From positions 1 through 42,736 of IMG/VR virus record IMGVR_UViG_3300029267_001790: a stretch of DNA of 42,736 bases. One strand, given 5' to 3'. This DNA comes from a virus. The translations under genes were made by a program, and so were the position numbers. The notes under the pieces were generated by a model. It ran no database searches and was not told the DNA's origin. It saw nothing but the letters and a program-made list of their open reading frames with translations. Below, in pieces: positions 33,615 to 42,736 of the stretch; the stretch's first letter is position 1, and each line of letters opens with the position of its first letter.

Positions 33615-36600
33615 CGCGATTGACCAAACGAGCTAATAATGCCTCTCTCTTGCAATGAAACAAAGATCGAATCAAGCTGATCTAGTAGCTCGGTAAGCTC
33701 AGCATCGACCTGTTCCACGGCAGCCTCACGGACCGCATTAGTAATTTCCTCTGGTAGTGATTCAAGACCAGTAACAGAGATGGTGTTGTTTTGATTGCTT
33801 TGAAGCGTAATAGTAACATCGCTAGATGTACCGGCCCCAGTAGTAGCAGTTCCAGTAGTGTCAGCGGCGGTGTTTGTCTGAATAGCGAGGTTACTAGTGT
33901 TAACCTCATCAATCGTATTGTTAAGTTCACGAAGTTGTCCGATCACTTCCGTTAAAAGGCTAGAAGTTTGATTCTCCTCTCCACCAAGGTCAGAAAGAGC
34001 TTGAGTCACCGAACGAGAAATTGCGGCCACAACGGTTTCATTAATTTGCTTGATTGCAGAAATACCAGCCGAAATTGGACTCAAATTACCATCTTGAAAA
34101 TTAGGAATAAAGCCACGATTCATTGGAATGATAGCTTCACTTGTATTGGCAACAGCTAACGAAGCACCACCGGGCATCGCACGTTTTTCACGAGATGCGG
34201 CTTTAAGTAACCCAGCGGCTTCCATGGGGCTTAAGTTTCCACCAGCAAAATTAGGAATGTAACCATTTGCTGCACCAGTAATATTTACGGCAGCCTCAAG
34301 AACAGCTAGACGGGCACCAATGGCACTCGAAATACCACGAACAATATTGTCACCAACTTCACGGAATGTACTGTTTTGTTCTGCAAACAACTGAGCTTCT
34401 TTTTCAATAGCAAACAAGGTGTTCTTGTCGTCAGCAGCAACAACGGCGTTAAGTAACTCACGACGTTGTTCATTGGCCATATCAAGCACTTGCTTTTCTT
34501 CTACAACGGCGTCACGAACTTCCGCAAGCCCCTCTCGGGCTCGCTCCTCAAGAAGCTTAGAGGTTTCCAACTGAGCTTCCGCAGCTTCAACCTGTTCTTG
34601 AGCAGCAACAACTTGGCTAATCTGTAATTGAGCATCTTGCAACGCTAAGTCTTGCAGAATTTGCAATTGCTGAACCTGCTGATTTGTCAATTCTTCAATA
34701 GAAGGCAATCCAGCCTCAGGAGAGATGCCTGCACCGACTTGCCCGATTGCCTCCCTTAATTGATCTGGACTGAATCCGCCAATGTTTGCTGTGCTTGGAA
34801 GGAAAGAAAGAGCATCGAGGATCTGCTGCCTAAACTCAACTGGTAAGTTTAGTAAAGAAGAAGAAAGATCATTAATTTCGCCTTGCGACAACTGCAAGAA
34901 TGACTCAAACGATCCACCAAGCTGTTCTGCAACAAACTGTAAGCCCTGGATACCCTGACTTAGCTGCTGATTTTCCTGAGCACTTTGTCCAAACACGCCC
35001 ACGCCCGCACCGATGATACTATCGCGGGCCTGCTGTAAGAACTGTAGAGTTTCATCGGCAAGCTGTCTTTCTAGATCAATTCTCTTTTCCAGCGTAATAT
35101 TAGAATCATTAAGTACACTCACAAAAGCCTGACGAATAGAAGACAAGCCATCACTAAACGTTACAATACCACCATTTAATGAAACAATGTCATTAAACAA
35201 AAGCCTACTCTTTAACTGTGCTTCTGCGACAGCATTGTTAAACTGTAGTTGAGACTGAATTAGATTCTGATACGCATCCGCTAAGTTGGCAGTAGAATCA
35301 ATGACGTCAGACTGAGCCTGCTGTAAGTTCTCTCTTGCTCCAGCTTCTTGCTCTAACAGGTCAGCAATCTTTCCTTCTTGAAACTGCTTAAAGCCCTTTT
35401 CGATTTCGCCCAACTCGTTTTCAAAATTGCGAGACGCATCGGCAAGTTTTTCAAGTAGTTCAGCACGAGCTTTAGCGGCTTCGGCTGCCTCCTCCTCAGC
35501 CTTTTTCTCTTCTTCTAGAACTTTGATTTTTGCTTCGGTAGCAGCAACCAACGCTTCACGCTCTTTGCTTTCAATTGCAAGTTCAAGACCTAAAATCTCT
35601 GACACTAGGGAAGCTTTTTCAGCACCATCCGACAAATTAGCGAGTTCATCACGAGCATCCATCAGGCGATCACTTAGAACAGTAATCTCCGCCTGTGCGG
35701 CTGCTGCTGCCGCACCAAGTTCATTTTGTGCCTTCGTTACCGGATCTCCAAAGGCATTCTGAATCAACTCTTGAATACCAGCATCGAGATTAGACGACCC
35801 ACCCAATACGTTACTTACATCTTCCAAACCAATATTTTGAAAAGCAGATAGTACATCAGTAGTTACAGAATCACCAAACTTACGCAGTTCCGCATTGAAT
35901 TTAGTAAGAGATTCGAAAGCGTTTTGTGCAGCTTGAGACTCAGCATCAAACAGAGCTTTTGCACGAGCATTCTGTTCTTCTAATAGGTCATTACGCTTGT
36001 TTTGAATATCAAGCTCTAACTGCAATCCATCACGAAGAATTGTTTCAATTTCTTTAGCAGCCTTCTTTTGCTGAGGCGGCAATTGCTCGATAAACTCAGT
36101 AAATTCATTGATTGAGCTAGCATCTAGTTTTTTGGTTCCATCAAGGACTTTCTTAAAAAATTCAGTAGCAGAATCACCAGCAGGATCAAGACCAACAGAA
36201 AATTCGTCAAGAACATCAACTAATTTACCAAGTCGATTCGCATTTGCGAGTGACGCCTGTTGAAATGAACGTTCTGCAATAGCAAGTTCGGATTGTAAAC
36301 GCACTACAGAATCAGCAAGAGCTTCTGGACCTAATTTTGCAACATCTACTTCTAAGCGAAGAGTACGGATATTGTCGGCAAGTTCAGTAATTTCTTGAAA
36401 GTTTTTAAACTCTTTAAAATCAAGTAAACGTTTTACATTACCTGTTGCTTCAACAATTTCCCCAGTGCCAGCACCAAGAGCTAACGTTAATAATCTGAAT
36501 GCATCACCAGTTCTAAGTGTACCATCAGCAAGACCAGCATTAAGTTCATCTAATTGTTCTGTTCTCTCAGCTTGGCGAGCAAGAGTTTCAATGAAATCTT

Positions 36601-38803
36601 GATTATTTGACACTAAAGATTGAATCGTACCAATATTAGCAAATAATCCATCCCTTAATTCAGTAGCACTTACACCAAGTTTTTGAAAAGCTTCAATTTT
36701 AGTTGCTTGTTGCAGAGTTTCTGAAACCTTTGCGGCAAGCTCTTGGCCAACATCAGCGTTTTTAATATTTGCAGATAAATTAGCTAAAAACTCTTCCGCA
36801 GAAGCACCAGCAGTACCATTTTGACTTCTAAACACCTCCTCAGCACCAAAACTTCTTCCTAACGATAAGCGGGTTTCGGATAGCTCTAATTTAGATTTAA
36901 TATATTCTTCAGAAGCATCAGCTAAACCAAAAACTGATTCTTTAGCAACGCCAAAAGCTCCCGCTAAAGCCGCCGCCACTGGTCCTAAGAAAGCAAACTG
37001 AGCAGCCATTGTTGCACCAGCACCAGTAATATCGACAAAAGTACCAGCATACTCTCCCGCAACCTCACGAGTCATATTTCCTAAAGAATCAAAAACAGCA
37101 GGAAGAGTAGAAGCAGCAATTGTTAACGCCGTCATACCAACCGTGCCGCCAGTTAAAGACTTACCAAACTGTCCTAAATTAAGATCATGCTTACGCAAAG
37201 AGGCGATATTCGCCTTAACCGCTTGGCTGTTAGCTGCAAAAGCTTTGGTATTAACGTTGGTCTGTATTCCTTGTGCTTGCGAAATTGTAATATTCTGCAA
37301 TGTTTGTGCGGTCCATTTTCCAATAACGGCAGCAGAATTGGTAGTAACGGCAAATAGCTTTTTCAATGCAGGGCCAGCACCCGACTTATCGATATTAGGT
37401 TGCTGAGGACCAATGAAGCTAGGGCTTCCAGGGCGTGAACCACCACCTAAAATATTTCCAATACCACCCTTTGGAATAACACCCGCCAATTGACCTGCTT
37501 TAAACCCCCCAAGAGCAAGCAACGGAGCTAAGCTGCCACCAAGATCACCAACAGTATCGACTAGAGAAGTAAAAACCTTAAGTAGTGCGGTTGCAGACTT
37601 AAGTGCTCCAGCAAAAGTATCTTCAAAACCAGCGTCACCCAAGGATTCAGCGAGCTGTTGTCCTTGAGCAACAAGCTTGCCAAGCTGACGTTCTAGCTTT
37701 GCATCAGTAATTGCCCTCTTTTCATCGGCAGTACCAGCAGCTTGTGACGAATCGGCAGCTAATTCATTTGCACGATCAAGTGAATTAAGAACACCAATGA
37801 GCGATTCGAACTGACGAACCCCAGCAATAGCTTTAGCAGCATTCGCAGCCTGTGCTTCACTCAATTCATCAAAACGTCCTTTGAGATCATTGAGAACATC
37901 GAGAGTGGGACGAAGAGTACCATCAAGATTTTCTACACTAATACCAAGAGCTTCAACAGCATTACGTGAGTCGCCAGCAGCAAAAATACGAGTTTGCAAG
38001 GTCTTAAAAAAGGTGCCAATCTCACGACCTGACTTACGAGTTTGCTCTCTAAGAGCGGCAATCAAGCCAATAGAGTCATCGATACTTTTCGAGAATTCAG
38101 CAAGCGAGTTACCACCAGTTCTAAAAGCTTCTGCAACATCAGAAGCATTAACGGCCGCAACGTCCTCAACCTTCGCTAATTTATCTAGCACGGCAATAGA
38201 GTTTTCACCTTCACCAACGAACTGCTTAGAAGCAGCAATGAAAACCTCAACGGCCTGAGCGGAATTCAAGGTTGAAATCTGAGTAGCTAAAATTGCAGCA
38301 CGAGCTTTATCCTGAGATTCCGCAATATCAAAACCGGCCTGCTTGAAAATACGAGTTGTAGCAAGAACCTCTGTTCCAGTTACGCCAAATTCAGTAGCAG
38401 TTTGAAGGGCAGCTTCGCCAACCTGTTCCATCTGATCTTTAAGTCCCGCAATGTCAATACGGACAATATCACGCAACGCACTATCAAACTCAAACAAGAA
38501 CTTGACACTGCCTTGAATAGCCCTATTTAATGTAGCAAACGTTGGAAGAAGAATAGCAAACTGAGCAACACGATTCAAGAACAATCGAGCGGCACGTTCG
38601 TTATCGTTGAGAGTACGTTTAGTTTTCTGGAGGCTGTTATTTAAAGTACGAGCGGAAGTATTCGCAGCGTTTAAGTTACGTACAGACTTCTGTAAATTAG
38701 CAGGCATCCCAGCAGTAGCCTGACTAATTTTACGAAAAACTTGCGAGTTGATCTTGGCATCAACAAGTTTTAAAACTGCACTAAGTTGAATCTTCTTATT
38801 CAT
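33611..38803 (-). CDS. Tail tape measure protein (TP901 type)
   Basis: The 1730-residue protein has a TP901-type core near residues 110-370 (VKFLFEFDSALRDIVRID, then FGVTGTEVLATTRIFKQAGF and REIGTFFKTLQTRIFAAG). Hydrophobic stretches near 550-610 (ALTIAASTLPAVF, AFLGPVAAALAGAFGVA) are typical of segments inserted into membranes. Long coiled coils with runs of Glu, Ala and Lys follow. Near the C-terminus two copies of G-Y/F-I-P-N-F-x-x-GNLSP-x-x-A occur. At about 1.5 angstrom per residue the tail would be near 260 nm, a family rule and not a measurement. The gene lies one base after the preceding stop (TGACATG). Confidence 0.96.
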   Translation of the reverse strand: MNKKIQLSAVLKLVDAKINSQVFRKISQATAGMPANLQKSVRNLNAANTSARTLNNSLQKTKRTLNDNERAARLFLNRVAQFAILLPTFATLNRAIQGSVKFLFEFDSALRDIVRIDIAGLKDQMEQVGEAALQTATEFGVTGTEVLATTRIFKQAGFDIAESQDKARAAILATQISTLNSAQAVEVFIAASKQFVGEGENSIAVLDKLAKVEDVAAVNASDVAEAFRTGGNSLAEFSKSIDDSIGLIAALREQTRKSGREIGTFFKTLQTRIFAAGDSRNAVEALGISVENLDGTLRPTLDVLNDLKGRFDELSEAQAANAAKAIAGVRQFESLIGVLNSLDRANELAADSSQAAGTADEKRAITDAKLERQLGKLVAQGQQLAESLGDAGFEDTFAGALKSATALLKVFTSLVDTVGDLGGSLAPLLALGGFKAGQLAGVIPKGGIGNILGGGSRPGSPSFIGPQQPNIDKSGAGPALKKLFAVTTNSAAVIGKWTAQTLQNITISQAQGIQTNVNTKAFAANSQAVKANIASLRKHDLNLGQFGKSLTGGTVGMTALTIAASTLPAVFDSLGNMTREVAGEYAGTFVDITGAGATMAAQFAFLGPVAAALAGAFGVAKESVFGLADASEEYIKSKLELSETRLSLGRSFGAEEVFRSQNGTAGASAEEFLANLSANIKNADVGQELAAKVSETLQQATKIEAFQKLGVSATELRDGLFANIGTIQSLVSNNQDFIETLARQAERTEQLDELNAGLADGTLRTGDAFRLLTLALGAGTGEIVEATGNVKRLLDFKEFKNFQEITELADNIRTLRLEVDVAKLGPEALADSVVRLQSELAIAERSFQQASLANANRLGKLVDVLDEFSVGLDPAGDSATEFFKKVLDGTKKLDASSINEFTEFIEQLPPQQKKAAKEIETILRDGLQLELDIQNKRNDLLEEQNARAKALFDAESQAAQNAFESLTKFNAELRKFGDSVTTDVLSAFQNIGLEDVSNVLGGSSNLDAGIQELIQNAFGDPVTKAQNELGAAAAAAQAEITVLSDRLMDARDELANLSDGAEKASLVSEILGLELAIESKEREALVAATEAKIKVLEEEKKAEEEAAEAAKARAELLEKLADASRNFENELGEIEKGFKQFQEGKIADLLEQEAGARENLQQAQSDVIDSTANLADAYQNLIQSQLQFNNAVAEAQLKSRLLFNDIVSLNGGIVTFSDGLSSIRQAFVSVLNDSNITLEKRIDLERQLADETLQFLQQARDSIIGAGVGVFGQSAQENQQLSQGIQGLQFVAEQLGGSFESFLQLSQGEINDLSSSLLNLPVEFRQQILDALSFLPSTANIGGFSPDQLREAIGQVGAGISPEAGLPSIEELTNQQVQQLQILQDLALQDAQLQISQVVAAQEQVEAAEAQLETSKLLEERAREGLAEVRDAVVEEKQVLDMANEQRRELLNAVVAADDKNTLFAIEKEAQLFAEQNSTFREVGDNIVRGISSAIGARLAVLEAAVNITGAANGYIPNFAGGNLSPMEAAGLLKAASREKRAMPGGASLAVANTSEAIIPMNRGFIPNFQDGNLSPISAGISAIKQINETVVAAISRSVTQALSDLGGEENQTSSLLTEVIGQLRELNNTIDEVNTSNLAIQTNTAADTTGTATTGAGTSSDVTITLQSNQNNTISVTGLESLPEEITNAVREAAVEQVDAELTELLDQLDSIFVSLQERGIISSFGQSR

Positions 38804-38804
38804 G

Positions 38805-39452
38805 TCAATTTAGCTTACGTACAAGAATACGACCAGCCTCTTCGCGAATTAAACGAAGAATATTATCTTCGTTGTTTTCAAGCCACTTTCTGTCATAATC
38901 AGTTAAGGCTTCTGGAAACTGCCAGAGGCCAGTGCTACCAAAGCTATTTCTCGGTAACATCAAACCACCAAGAGGTTCATTCAAACGAATGCTTTTTTGT
39001 AGACGATCAGGAAGCCTGTCACGACTTACAAAACCAGATGCAACCTTTTCTTTATCAACAACCCACTCAAGCCAAGACTCAACCTGTAGGTTTTTTACGC
39101 CAGAATAAGGATGAGGAGTCATCATTTTAAGTTTGGTAGTATCTCCAAAGTTAAAAGAAATTTCCTGCCCCTTTCTTTTGATCTCAAAACTTTTCTTGTA
39201 CGCACTAAGCAAATCAAGAGTGTCTTCTTTATTGATACCAAGTTGACTTAACCCCTCGGGGCTTGAAATGAAACGAAAGAACTCAGTTTGAGCAATTCCT
39301 TGGATTCCTTTGCCTCCAAAAATCAATAGAGGAACAAGTTCAGACCTCATCCACTTTTCCAAGTCGATGAGCATAGACGACCAAGCACGGGCAACAGCCG
39401 TCCTGATTTCAGCGTCATTCCGCTTTAGGTTTACTTGCCACCCTTTTCCCAC
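38805..39452 (-). CDS. Unknown protein between chaperone-like gene and tape measure
   Basis: The 215-residue protein starts with a GTG (MGKGWQVNLKRND) that has only a weak site, and it overlaps the upstream gene by 38 bases. The middle contains MMTPHPYSGVKNLQVESWLEWV and the end is helical and basic (ILRLIREEAGRILVRK). No known family is recognised. The combination of poor start, long overlap and position just before the tape measure is where many phages encode the second part of a frameshifted tail-assembly chaperone. That remains a possibility, and a free-standing structural protein is equally plausible. Confidence 0.62.
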   Translation of the reverse strand: MGKGWQVNLKRNDAEIRTAVARAWSSMLIDLEKWMRSELVPLLIFGGKGIQGIAQTEFFRFISSPEGLSQLGINKEDTLDLLSAYKKSFEIKRKGQEISFNFGDTTKLKMMTPHPYSGVKNLQVESWLEWVVDKEKVASGFVSRDRLPDRLQKSIRLNEPLGGLMLPRNSFGSTGLWQFPEALTDYDRKWLENNEDNILRLIREEAGRILVRKLN

Positions 39453-40167
39453 GCTTCTTTCTCACGGTTTTCTTTTTGGTTGTAGACTCCGCTTTTTCAG
39501 CACGCTCGGAAAGAATATCAACAACTTTTTCCTCTACCTCGCGATCAAGCATTCTTTCCTCTGTCGCCTTGAGGTACTTGTATTCTGGATAATCGTCTGT
39601 TAACTCCTTGCGAGCATTGTCTAGAATTTTCGTGTACAATTCAACAACGTGCGTGTACACCGTGGCCCTCTGGTTCAAATCACGCTCACGCACGAACTCT
39701 GAATAGTTTTCCCAGTATCTTTTTCCAGTAGCCTTAACGACCGTACAGGCCGCCATGATTGCTTCGGTCTTAACAAGTTCGGCAACCCCTTCGGCAGAAT
39801 TCATATACACAGATTGCTGAACTAAGAAAAGCTCCCACATGCGACGGCGTGTGCTTGCAATCTCTCGGGCAAGCTCAGAACACTTCTCTTCGTCGCCTTC
39901 GGTCTCAGCTTGCTTCAGTTCAATCTGAAGCACGGCAATCTTGCCGACAGCCTCTTTAAGCTGTTTGTCGTCTTCTTCCGACCACATGCCGTATTCACGC
40001 ATTACTTCTCGCATCTTTTCGCGAGGAAAAATACCTTCCTTGAGAGCATTACTAAAGGCAACTCTATAGTGTCGCTCACCCTCATTTTCTACGGCAACGC
40101 TTGGAGTAACAAGCTCAAAATCAACAATGCCACCATTCCTATCAACTGCTTTAAATGTTCTTTCCAT
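39415..40167 (-). CDS. Coiled-coil protein, possible tail-assembly chaperone
   Basis: The 250-residue protein has an N-terminal beta segment (MERTFKAVDRNGGIVDFEL), then a helical core beginning YGMWSEEDDKQLKEAV and followed by REIASTRRRMWELFLVQQSV. The core resembles AGYWSQADDDVIERAEELIA and its continuation in the gene at 40735-41925, so the two are related. The tail is very basic (KKKTVRKKRGKRVASKPK). Genes between the tube and the tape measure usually encode assembly chaperones that coat the tape measure before the tube polymerises. Order plus coiled coil support that, but sequence alone does not prove it. Confidence 0.6.
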   Translation of the reverse strand: MERTFKAVDRNGGIVDFELVTPSVAVENEGERHYRVAFSNALKEGIFPREKMREVMREYGMWSEEDDKQLKEAVGKIAVLQIELKQAETEGDEEKCSELAREIASTRRRMWELFLVQQSVYMNSAEGVAELVKTEAIMAACTVVKATGKRYWENYSEFVRERDLNQRATVYTHVVELYTKILDNARKELTDDYPEYKYLKATEERMLDREVEEKVVDILSERAEKAESTTKKKTVRKKRGKRVASKPKAE

Positions 40168-40738
40168 TTCCTAGCCCTCTATAAGCGTTAACTACCTTTC
40201 TCCTCCAGTCGATGTATGACTCACGAACATCGGAATGCATCCGATATTTGTCCATAACCAATAATACACTATTTACACAATCTTCTACACCAACAATCTC
40301 TAGATGCAGGGTGGCCTCGCCGGTCCTTTCATCTACGCCGTCGAAAAGCACCCCGGCCCCCAATTCGTGTCTTAATGCCTCCATGACTCTCCTGTTGCCC
40401 TCAGAGGCAATGATGCAAAAGAATGGCTCTTTGCTCCAGCCAAAATGGACCATTTTAACAGACTGCATAAAAGTCTGAGTCATGGCCAGAGTATTATCCT
40501 CCGTCATCTTTAAGGGCCTATAATCAACATCATAGTCATGAATTTCGTCACGTTGTGCCCTAATAACATCATTAAAGGCATTACGAACATCGCCCTTGAA
40601 AATCTGTCCTTCTCGTGTGTCATCCACATCTGGGAACATATCTTCAAACTTCTGTAACACCCTAATCATTAAATGTTTAATGCGACGATCATGGCTCCTG
40701 GCCAATTGATCGCGAGAAGGGTCATTCTTCTTTCTCAT
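40151..40738 (-). CDS. Unknown tail-module protein
   Basis: This 195-residue protein is not recognised. The N-terminus is basic (MRKKNDPSRDQLARSHDRR), followed by a helical region, then a small alpha/beta part (EPFFCIIASEGNRRVMEALR, then ATLHLEIVGVEDCVNSVLLV) that resembles a compact regulatory or binding fold. It sits between the two chaperone-like genes with a 17-base overlap downstream and ATGA upstream. It may be a tail-assembly factor. Confidence 0.6.
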   Translation of the reverse strand: MRKKNDPSRDQLARSHDRRIKHLMIRVLQKFEDMFPDVDDTREGQIFKGDVRNAFNDVIRAQRDEIHDYDVDYRPLKMTEDNTLAMTQTFMQSVKMVHFGWSKEPFFCIIASEGNRRVMEALRHELGAGVLFDGVDERTGEATLHLEIVGVEDCVNSVLLVMDKYRMHSDVRESYIDWRRKVVNAYRGLGNGKNI

Positions 40739-41925
40739 TTGTTTTTACCTACTACTTTTGTCGGCATACCTAACACCGAACGAGTCTTCTTGTCATACAG
40801 ATTTTGTTCTTCTGCTAAACCTACTTCATCAACCCTTTCTTGCGTCTTGTTAATGATATGTCTGATTCCTTTAGAATTACGACCATAAACCAATTGTGAT
40901 TGTTTTTCTTTCTGTTGGGAAGTATATTCAACCCATGTGCCCCACGGACAATCTAAAGCATGTTGAACCTTTTCGCCCAGCTTTTTGTCTCGGTTTTGTT
41001 CTTTTGCACCGCAAGTACATTCTTCTGAATAATACCCATCTAGTACAGCACCACGCTCTTGATGACCGGCAGCAACATCACGCATTTTAGACTTAGTAGA
41101 TTCGTTGTCGCGAGACTTAAGCCACTCATCAAACAGTTCGTCATCTTCAATGATGCTAGCGTCAGGCGGCTCGTGAGACTCAAAAGCAAGATCATACAAT
41201 CGACTCCAGTAAATTAAAACCTTGTGATTGATACAAAAATCAGAAATCTGACGATTAAAAACTACGGGCAAGTTCTCACGACTTAAACTCCACGTTAATC
41301 GCCATTCATTAGAACGAGCAACTTTCCTTAAGTCGGTTGCCTCAATAACACCCTCTGTCATGATTTCTTTAACTAGAAAAAAGACAAACTCAGGGTGCCT
41401 TGCTTTCATTTCAACGACTTCCTCTTCGCTTGAAAAAAGATTGGACTCATTGGGGCCCATGGCGGTGCGACGAACCAAGTGCAAACATGCGATCTCATGA
41501 GCTAGATACTCGGCACTATTGCTTTTTAGCACGCCCAACTTTGTTTGCGAATGTGCCAGCTTTGCCTCTGCGTCCTTAATCTGCCAATCGATAATGTTTT
41601 GGCGAGACTTAAACTTGACATACCGCTCTTTCTCTTCTTTTAAAGAAGCGATTAGTTCTTCGGCACGCTCAATCACATCATCATCAGCTTGACTCCAATA
41701 GCCAGCCTTGCGAGCGTGCTGCATGATCTCTTCTTCGGTTGATACGCCGTCCCTTACAGCTCTATCTCGTTCGAGATCCTTAATGAAACTATAGTAGTTT
41801 CTATCTTCGCCAGTTAAGTCCTTAATAACTATAAAATCCAAGCCTTTCGGCCTTGGAATATCTGGCGGTACGATGACCCGTCGCCTATCCGAACATAGGC
41901 GGGCAATAATTTCCTGAACCTGCAT
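40735..41925 (-). CDS. Coiled-coil protein with four-cysteine motif, possible tail-assembly chaperone
   Basis: The 396-residue protein has an N-terminal beta segment (GLDFIVIKDLTGEDRNYYSF), a helical core (ARKAGYWSQADDDVIERAEE and the long coiled coil after it) shared with the protein at 39415-40167, then a second half with TWSLSRENLPVVFNRQISDF. ECTCGAKE with HALDCPWG (three Cys and a His) could bind zinc. It directly follows the tail tube gene and its hairpin. Only a weak ribosome site (TTAGG) precedes the ATG. The role in tail assembly is inferred from place and its paralogue. Confidence 0.62.
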   Translation of the reverse strand: MQVQEIIARLCSDRRRVIVPPDIPRPKGLDFIVIKDLTGEDRNYYSFIKDLERDRAVRDGVSTEEEIMQHARKAGYWSQADDDVIERAEELIASLKEEKERYVKFKSRQNIIDWQIKDAEAKLAHSQTKLGVLKSNSAEYLAHEIACLHLVRRTAMGPNESNLFSSEEEVVEMKARHPEFVFFLVKEIMTEGVIEATDLRKVARSNEWRLTWSLSRENLPVVFNRQISDFCINHKVLIYWSRLYDLAFESHEPPDASIIEDDELFDEWLKSRDNESTKSKMRDVAAGHQERGAVLDGYYSEECTCGAKEQNRDKKLGEKVQHALDCPWGTWVEYTSQQKEKQSQLVYGRNSKGIRHIINKTQERVDEVGLAEEQNLYDKKTRSVLGMPTKVVGKNK

Positions 41926-41957
41926 AAACCTAACACCAAAGGGGGTGAAATGAGACC

Positions 41958-41993
41958 GCAGGGCGGGGCTACCCCCCGATGACCCCGCCCTGC
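41958..41993 (-). terminator. Long GC-rich hairpin after the tail tube gene
   Basis: GCAGGGCGGGG and CCCCGCCCTGC pair as an 11-bp stem with a 14-base loop. Partly complementary flanks (GGCCTC and GAGACC) extend it. No T run follows on the minus strand, so partial termination, pausing or 3'-end protection of the abundant tube message is more likely than full termination. Confidence 0.65.
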
Positions 41994-42010
41994 AAGCGGC
42001 CTCAAGAGAC

Positions 42011-42736
42011 TTAGAAGATGCCTAGATCGCTACGGCGGAACGTAGGAGCACCAACGTTAAATCTACTGTTACCAGTCTCGAACACCAGGACTCGGTGGTT
42101 CGGCTGGAAGAAGTCGTGCGACACGTTGAACGTGTTGAACGAACTGTAGTTGTAAGTAACAGTCATGTTGTCACCACCGGCTTCACCACCACCAAGCTCA
42201 ACGCTCGTTAGGCGGTTAGCATCACCGAGGTCAACCTGGAAACCATCGCACGTTCTCAGAATGATCGTGTTAGATTCCGTAGTGTTATCCGGTCCACAGT
42301 CGATAGCAGAACTAGCGTCAACCAGGTCACCCTGAGCCGTGATTACCTCAATCGAAGCCGTAGCCTCAAGCGGGAAGTCAGGGACCCTCGCGAATGGACG
42401 CTTGGTGCCAAGCTCGAAAATGTCTTCACGAGCAACCGAGAACGAAACAGTGATGTTCTGGATGTGCTCAGCGATGAAGTCAGTGTTTGCATCAGCAATC
42501 GACTGGTTCGTGTCAGAAGCAGTACCGGGACCCTGCGTACCAAAACCACCATTTACAAAAGCGGCATTGATACCAGAGATAATCGGATCAACAATACCAG
42601 GAATATCCTTCGGCAGAATCGAACGACGAATATCAATCTCTTCGCGACGCTGAATACCAGAACCGACAATCAGAACGCCGAGACGATCATTACCACCAGC
42701 AAGCTCGAAAGCACCACCTTCTTCAAGAGCAGAAGT
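42011..42736 (-). CDS. Tail tube-like protein, 5' end outside the window
   Basis: The last 241 codons of a gene whose start lies beyond 42736. The segment NITVSFSVAREDIFELGTKR followed by PFARVPDFPLEATASIEVI has the look of the tail tube proteins of long-tailed phages, which build the hollow DNA conduit. QRREEIDIRRSILPKDIPGI precedes it. The end NHRVLVFETGNSRFNVGAP then leads to FRRSDLGIF and stop. Position (upstream of chaperone-like genes and the tape measure) agrees. Hexameric tube packing is family knowledge. A related structural protein cannot be excluded. Confidence 0.68.
   Translation of the reverse strand, partial: TSALEEGGAFELAGGNDRLGVLIVGSGIQRREEIDIRRSILPKDIPGIVDPIISGINAAFVNGGFGTQGPGTASDTNQSIADANTDFIAEHIQNITVSFSVAREDIFELGTKRPFARVPDFPLEATASIEVITAQGDLVDASSAIDCGPDNTTESNTIILRTCDGFQVDLGDANRLTSVELGGGEAGGDNMTVTYNYSSFNTFNVSHDFFQPNHRVLVFETGNSRFNVGAPTFRRSDLGIF

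Overview
The window is a contiguous piece of a tailed double-stranded DNA bacteriophage genome (Caudoviricetes). The evidence is a tail module (tail tube-like protein, TP901-type tape measure, tail-tip proteins) next to a phage replication and recombination module (Pol III alpha, DnaB, DnaG, RecA). Every supported gene is on the minus strand, so transcription runs from high to low coordinates. Genes are packed almost without gaps, and most junctions are ATGA or TAATG overlaps. I see no integrase, repressor, tRNA or CRISPR array. The host cannot be deduced from the sequence. No intergenic stretch exceeds about 300 bases.

In transcription order, the right part (42736 to 19034) is the tail module. 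It starts with the 3' part of a tail tube-like gene and a strong hairpin, followed by two related coiled-coil proteins that may be tail-assembly chaperones, two unknown proteins, and a 1730-residue tape measure protein. Next come a distal-tail-like protein, two paralogous small beta proteins with a 59-residue protein between them, and a 61-residue protein with a very strong Shine-Dalgarno sequence bracketed by hairpins. Last come very large tail-tip or fibre proteins. The largest (1630 residues) carries four LamG-like domains, about ten copies of a 14-residue glycine-rich repeat and two PKD domains. An intrinsic terminator at about 18980-19012 closes the module.

The middle part (18959 to 7679) is the replication and recombination module. 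It holds two unknown proteins, RecA (GTG start, Cys in the Walker A loop), a small PD-(D/E)XK-type endonuclease, DnaB helicase, DnaG-type primase, a Cas4/AddB-like nuclease and a ClpP-like protease. A zinc-finger protein, a DnaE-type DNA polymerase with a degenerate PHP domain and a beta-clamp motif, a DUF4177-like small protein and a sigma-70 family factor follow. Together they could form most of a phage replisome that borrows the host clamp. The sigma factor could switch transcription between gene sets.

The left part (7679 to 1) is a glycosyltransferase island: three GT4-fold genes, one more cut by the window edge, two GT2-fold genes and a coiled-coil gene. A LAGLIDADG homing endonuclease sits inside it. 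It lies between a GT2 gene and a 52-codon remnant that is homologous to that gene's own 3' end, which suggests a mobile-element invasion with replacement or duplication of the gene's C-terminus. The neighbouring GT4 gene at 596-1549 seems to have lost one A near its 3' end. What the glycosyltransferases modify (virion proteins, phage DNA or host surface) is not shown by the sequence.
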